A stretch of 15,888 nt of DNA from DAOQAU01 sp035354275 (GTDB lineage Bacteria > Cyanobacteriota > Vampirovibrionia > Gastranaerophilales > Gastranaerophilaceae), in assembly GCA_035354275.1 (NCBI GenBank), contig DAOQAU010000038.1:1-15888 (forward strand). Reading direction: 5' to 3'. The notes under the pieces were generated by a model. It had not been told where the DNA came from, made no database searches, and worked only from the letters and a program-made list of their open reading frames with translations. Positions 13,309 through 15,888 of this stretch are shown one piece after another. The first letter of the stretch is position 1. Every line of letters begins with the position of its first letter. Position numbers and translations under genes: made by a program.

Positions 13309-15009
13309 ATGAATTTTAATACAAAAATTAAAAATGCATTTACTCTTGCAGAGATGATGGTTGTACTTTTGGTTTTGAGCATAGTTATGGCGGCATTTTT
13401 GCCGGTGATAACTACCCGCACAAAGGCAGACCGTTCAAGCCCATGGAAATACTCTCAAAACAATTCCGACATATATTATGGCATGGGGGCTACTCAAGGG
13501 GTTTTAATAGGTGCAACAAAATTTGACCCCATATATGATACAGATAATCCTAAGCTTGCAATAAATATGCCATTAAAAGGAGCCGCTCATATTGTTTTCA
13601 AAGAAAACGGAACAAGAACAGGGACGATGGTTTTAGACCAGAACCATAATATAGTGATAGGAAGCAGCCCAAGTTTTAATAAATTAACAAATGCAATTTC
13701 CATAGGCGAAACAAAAATAAACAGTGATTCGGTTGCTATAGGACAAGACGCCTGGACAGTGGAAAATGAATCTGTCGCCATAGGTTCAACGGCACATGCT
13801 GATGCAGGCGCAAACTCCAGCACAGTCATAGGATTTCAAGCAAATTCAAATGGCAAAGAAAGTGTATCCGTCGGAAAAAACTCAGGCGCATATTCAGACT
13901 ATGCTGTCGCATTGGGCTCCAGCGCTACAGCGGGTAACTCTCAAAGTATTTCTATTGGCGCATTTTCTATGGCTGGAGGCGTCAGCAGCATAGCGATAGG
14001 CTCTTTGGATAAAGCCAATCAAACAAGCGCCAATGACGAATATGCAATAGCAATAGGGCCTGCCGCTCAAGCCACCAAAAAAAATGCTATAGCAATAGGC
14101 GGACTGAAAGAACTGTCAAACCCCGGCAGTGCCTGCATGTCTCAAAGTGAGGGTTCTATAGCAATCGGCGGAGTGTCAAATGTCGGAGGAACAGCTGCAA
14201 TAGGTCTGGGTTATAATTCTACTGTTGAAAAATCAAATTCAGCAATATTAATAGGAACGGATAGTTCTATAAACATTGCCGATAAGGCAATAATAATAGG
14301 TAGTGTCTCAGGAATAGGCTCCAGTGCTACAGCTTCTATTGCCATAGGTTCTGGAGTTAAAATAAGTTCGTCATCAACCAATAGTGTTGCCATAGGTTAT
14401 GGAGCGCAAGTAAGTGGAGGTGCAACCAATAGTGTCGCCATAGGACCGGGCGTTGAGGTAAATATGAGTAATACTATTAAGCTTGGGGCGGATAATACTT
14501 ATGTTGTTGATACCCCCGGGGATTTACATGCGGGTGGAGATGCTTACATATCAGGGTTTGTTAATTGCAGGGGGGTTATTCCAACATCAGACAAAAGACT
14601 TAAAAACATAAAAGGTGAATTTAAAGGTGGGTTAAATGAAATTAAAAAATTAGAAATTTTTAATTTTACCTTTAAAGATGATAAACAAAAAACACCTATG
14701 GTCGGAGTTATGGCACAGGATTTGCAAAAAGTTTTTCCTGATGCGGTTACAAAGGACAAAAAAGGATTCCTTGCTATCAGACAAGAAGACATGTTCTACT
14801 CAATGGTCAATGCCATAAAAGAACTTGACAATATTTTTCAGGGAATTATCAAAGATTTTAAAAAATTTGTTTGCACAGTAGAAAAAATTGAAGATAAAAT
14901 CGAAGCGTTAATCAAAGTTGACCAAATTAATTCCAAAAAAATAAAAGAGCTTGAAGCTAAGAATAAACAGCTTGAAGAAAGACTTGCAAAACTTGAAAGA
15001 AGTAAATAG
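13309..15009 (+). CDS. Prepilin-like surface fibre protein: YadA-head repeats plus S74 chaperone
   Basis: The start is taken at ATG 13309 because GGAG sits seven bases before it; an in-frame ATG at 13294 would lie upstream of that site. The 566 residues split into four parts. (1) A type IV prepilin leader: basic NTKIKNA, cleavage expected after Ala10, then FTLAEMMVVLLVLSIV with the conserved Glu at +5 and a membrane helix to about 34. (2) A linker and about 17 YadA-head repeats at 129-395, each centred on (S/A)(V/I)AIG, which form trimeric left-handed beta-rolls. (3) An S74 intramolecular chaperone from SDKRLKNIKG (Ser427), a family that trimerises and then cuts itself just before that serine. 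(4) A C-terminal coiled coil (about 495-566). It is inferred to be a pilin-anchored trimeric adhesin or fibre. The stop codon falls inside a heptamer repeat. Prepilin peptidase and assembly genes are not in the window. Confidence 0.85.
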   Translation: MNFNTKIKNAFTLAEMMVVLLVLSIVMAAFLPVITTRTKADRSSPWKYSQNNSDIYYGMGATQGVLIGATKFDPIYDTDNPKLAINMPLKGAAHIVFKENGTRTGTMVLDQNHNIVIGSSPSFNKLTNAISIGETKINSDSVAIGQDAWTVENESVAIGSTAHADAGANSSTVIGFQANSNGKESVSVGKNSGAYSDYAVALGSSATAGNSQSISIGAFSMAGGVSSIAIGSLDKANQTSANDEYAIAIGPAAQATKKNAIAIGGLKELSNPGSACMSQSEGSIAIGGVSNVGGTAAIGLGYNSTVEKSNSAILIGTDSSINIADKAIIIGSVSGIGSSATASIAIGSGVKISSSSTNSVAIGYGAQVSGGATNSVAIGPGVEVNMSNTIKLGADNTYVVDTPGDLHAGGDAYISGFVNCRGVIPTSDKRLKNIKGEFKGGLNEIKKLEIFNFTFKDDKQKTPMVGVMAQDLQKVFPDAVTKDKKGFLAIRQEDMFYSMVNAIKELDNIFQGIIKDFKKFVCTVEKIEDKIEALIKVDQINSKKIKELEAKNKQLEERLAKLERSK

Positions 15010-15021
15010 GAAATAGTAAAT
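15001..15021. repeat. Heptamer tandem repeat, 3 units, over a stop codon
   Basis: AGTAAAT, AGGAAAT, AGTAAAT. The first unit encodes the final Ser-Lys of the surface protein, and the TAG stop (15007-15009) spans the junction of units one and two. Confidence 0.8.
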
Positions 15022-15030
15022 GTTTAAAGA

Positions 15031-15072
15031 AAAAAGGGAGCGACTTTGCTTTGCAAAGTCGCTCCCTTTTTT
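15031..15072. terminator. Strong rho-independent terminator
   Basis: GGGAGCGACTTTGC (15036-15049), a TTT loop and GCAAAGTCGCTCCC (15053-15066) form a perfect 14-bp stem with AAAAA before and TTTTTT after, so it can work in both directions. It closes the surface-protein gene 21 bases after its stop and insulates the sigma gene. Confidence 0.92.
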
Positions 15073-15176
15073 CTTTTCTTGTTTCACATTAACAAAGTCG
15101 TCTATATACATGATGTCAGATTATCCAGATTTACTACAATTATTATAGGTATCTCGTAGGTAAATCAGGATTATTG

Positions 15177-15888
15177 ATGTATCAAGAATCTGAATACAAT
15201 TCTTATAGCAAAATTAAAAGGCTCTCCGATGAAGAGCTCGAAAGTTTATGGTCTCAATATTTAGCCGACAAAAACGATAAAAAATTACGAGATACACTTA
15301 TCGTTCAATATATTTACCTTACAAGATACGTTGTAGGGCGGGTAAAAGTCTCATTGCCGCCCACATTTTCCGTTGAGGACATTTCAAGCTACGGTGTTGA
15401 AGGGCTAATCGATGCAATAGAAAAATTTTCTCCCGACAAAGGCGCGAGATTTGAAACTTACGCGCTTATGAGAATTAGAGGAAACATTATCGACAAAATC
15501 CGTTCACAGGATTTTTTGCCAAGAAGTGCCAGAAGAAAAATCAAAGAAGTAAAAGAAACCCAAGAACAGTTAAGACAAAAGCTCGGCAGAATGCCTACCT
15601 CTGCTGAAATCGGCGAAGTTTTAGGGCTTGAAAAAGAAAAAATAGACCAGATTTTAGCCGAAGATACCACGATTACTTCAATATACGACAAAAAGGGCTC
15701 ATCGGAAGAAAGCCTTGAAATCATTGATACAATCCAAGATACCCATAGACTTACCCCGCACGAAGAAATGGAAGAAAAAGATGTTAAAAAAGAGCTTGAA
15801 AGAGCCCTAAAAAAACTTCCGGAGCGCGAGCGTATGATTATGGTACTTTACTACCACGAGAACATGACCTTAAAAGAAATCGGAGAAA
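15177..15888 (+). CDS. FliA/WhiG-family RNA polymerase sigma factor (3' end cut by window)
   Basis: The frame runs from ATG 15177 past the right edge (237 codons seen). AGGA lies about seven bases before the start; a TTG directly precedes the ATG. Region 2 spans about 40-115, with LPPTFSVEDISSYGVEGLIDAIEKFSP (core binding) and FETYALMRIRGNIIDKIR (-10 recognition). DFLPRSARRK opens region 3, which includes GRMPTSAEIGEVLG (137-150). Region 4.1 begins ALKKLPERERMIMVLYYHENMTLKEIGE (210-237). The -35-reading helix lies beyond the edge. The DFLPRSARRK junction and the missing region 1 place it in the FliA/WhiG/SigF class, which drives flagellar, motility or developmental genes; in cyanobacteria a related sigma controls pili. 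Proximity to the pilin-like gene is suggestive only. No clear promoter was found in 15073-15176. Confidence 0.93.
   Translation, partial: MYQESEYNSYSKIKRLSDEELESLWSQYLADKNDKKLRDTLIVQYIYLTRYVVGRVKVSLPPTFSVEDISSYGVEGLIDAIEKFSPDKGARFETYALMRIRGNIIDKIRSQDFLPRSARRKIKEVKETQEQLRQKLGRMPTSAEIGEVLGLEKEKIDQILAEDTTITSIYDKKGSSEESLEIIDTIQDTHRLTPHEEMEEKDVKKELERALKKLPERERMIMVLYYHENMTLKEIGE

Noticed and set aside
15073..15176. Promoter for the sigma factor
   Set aside because: Several AT-rich -10-like words occur but none has a -35 at proper spacing.

Overview
The window is AT-rich bacterial DNA with a cyanobacterial flavour. The GyrA box reads QNRATRGK, as I recall from cyanobacterial gyrases. Lysine/DAP synthesis uses DapL. 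There is a DUF151 bifunctional nuclease, a pilin-like protein with an FTLAEMMVVL processing motif, and many short tandem heptamers and octamers between genes. My best guess is a non-photosynthetic relative of the Cyanobacteria (Melainabacteria/Vampirovibrionia, perhaps Gastranaerophilales). This is an inference from protein style and was not tested by a search.

Layout. Positions 55-305 hold a non-coding element with 17-bp imperfect terminal inverted repeats, a 5-bp direct repeat at its borders and strong internal secondary structure. It sits just before two unrecognised genes (57 and 256 aa). On the minus strand ruvB, yibE/F and a DUF151 nuclease gene follow one another (4185 to 1390). The 680-bp gap 4190-4869 holds two degenerate dispersed repeats and then what looks like a complete miniature transcription unit: operator palindrome, -10 box, a Shine-Dalgarno locked in a hairpin, a 24-residue amphipathic peptide ORF and a terminator. 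dapL (+) and gyrA (-) converge over octamer repeats and a gyrA terminator. gyrA diverges from a TPR-solenoid gene, which is translationally coupled to a small Rossmann-like gene. A bidirectional terminator separates these from a pair of tandem paralogues on the minus strand encoding exported, TolC-like helical proteins. Divergent from them is a large surface protein combining a type IV prepilin N-terminus, about 17 YadA-head repeats, an S74 intramolecular chaperone and a coiled coil. After a strong terminator, a FliA/WhiG-type sigma factor runs off the right edge.

The housekeeping genes (ruvB, gyrA, dapL, bfn) appear normal. The observations most worth following are the hidden-SD peptide unit at 4510-4775, the MITE-like element at 55-305, the repeat block spliced in frame into a signal peptide at 12152-12361, and the pilin/YadA/S74 chimera. 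I found no tRNA, rRNA, CRISPR array or transposase gene.
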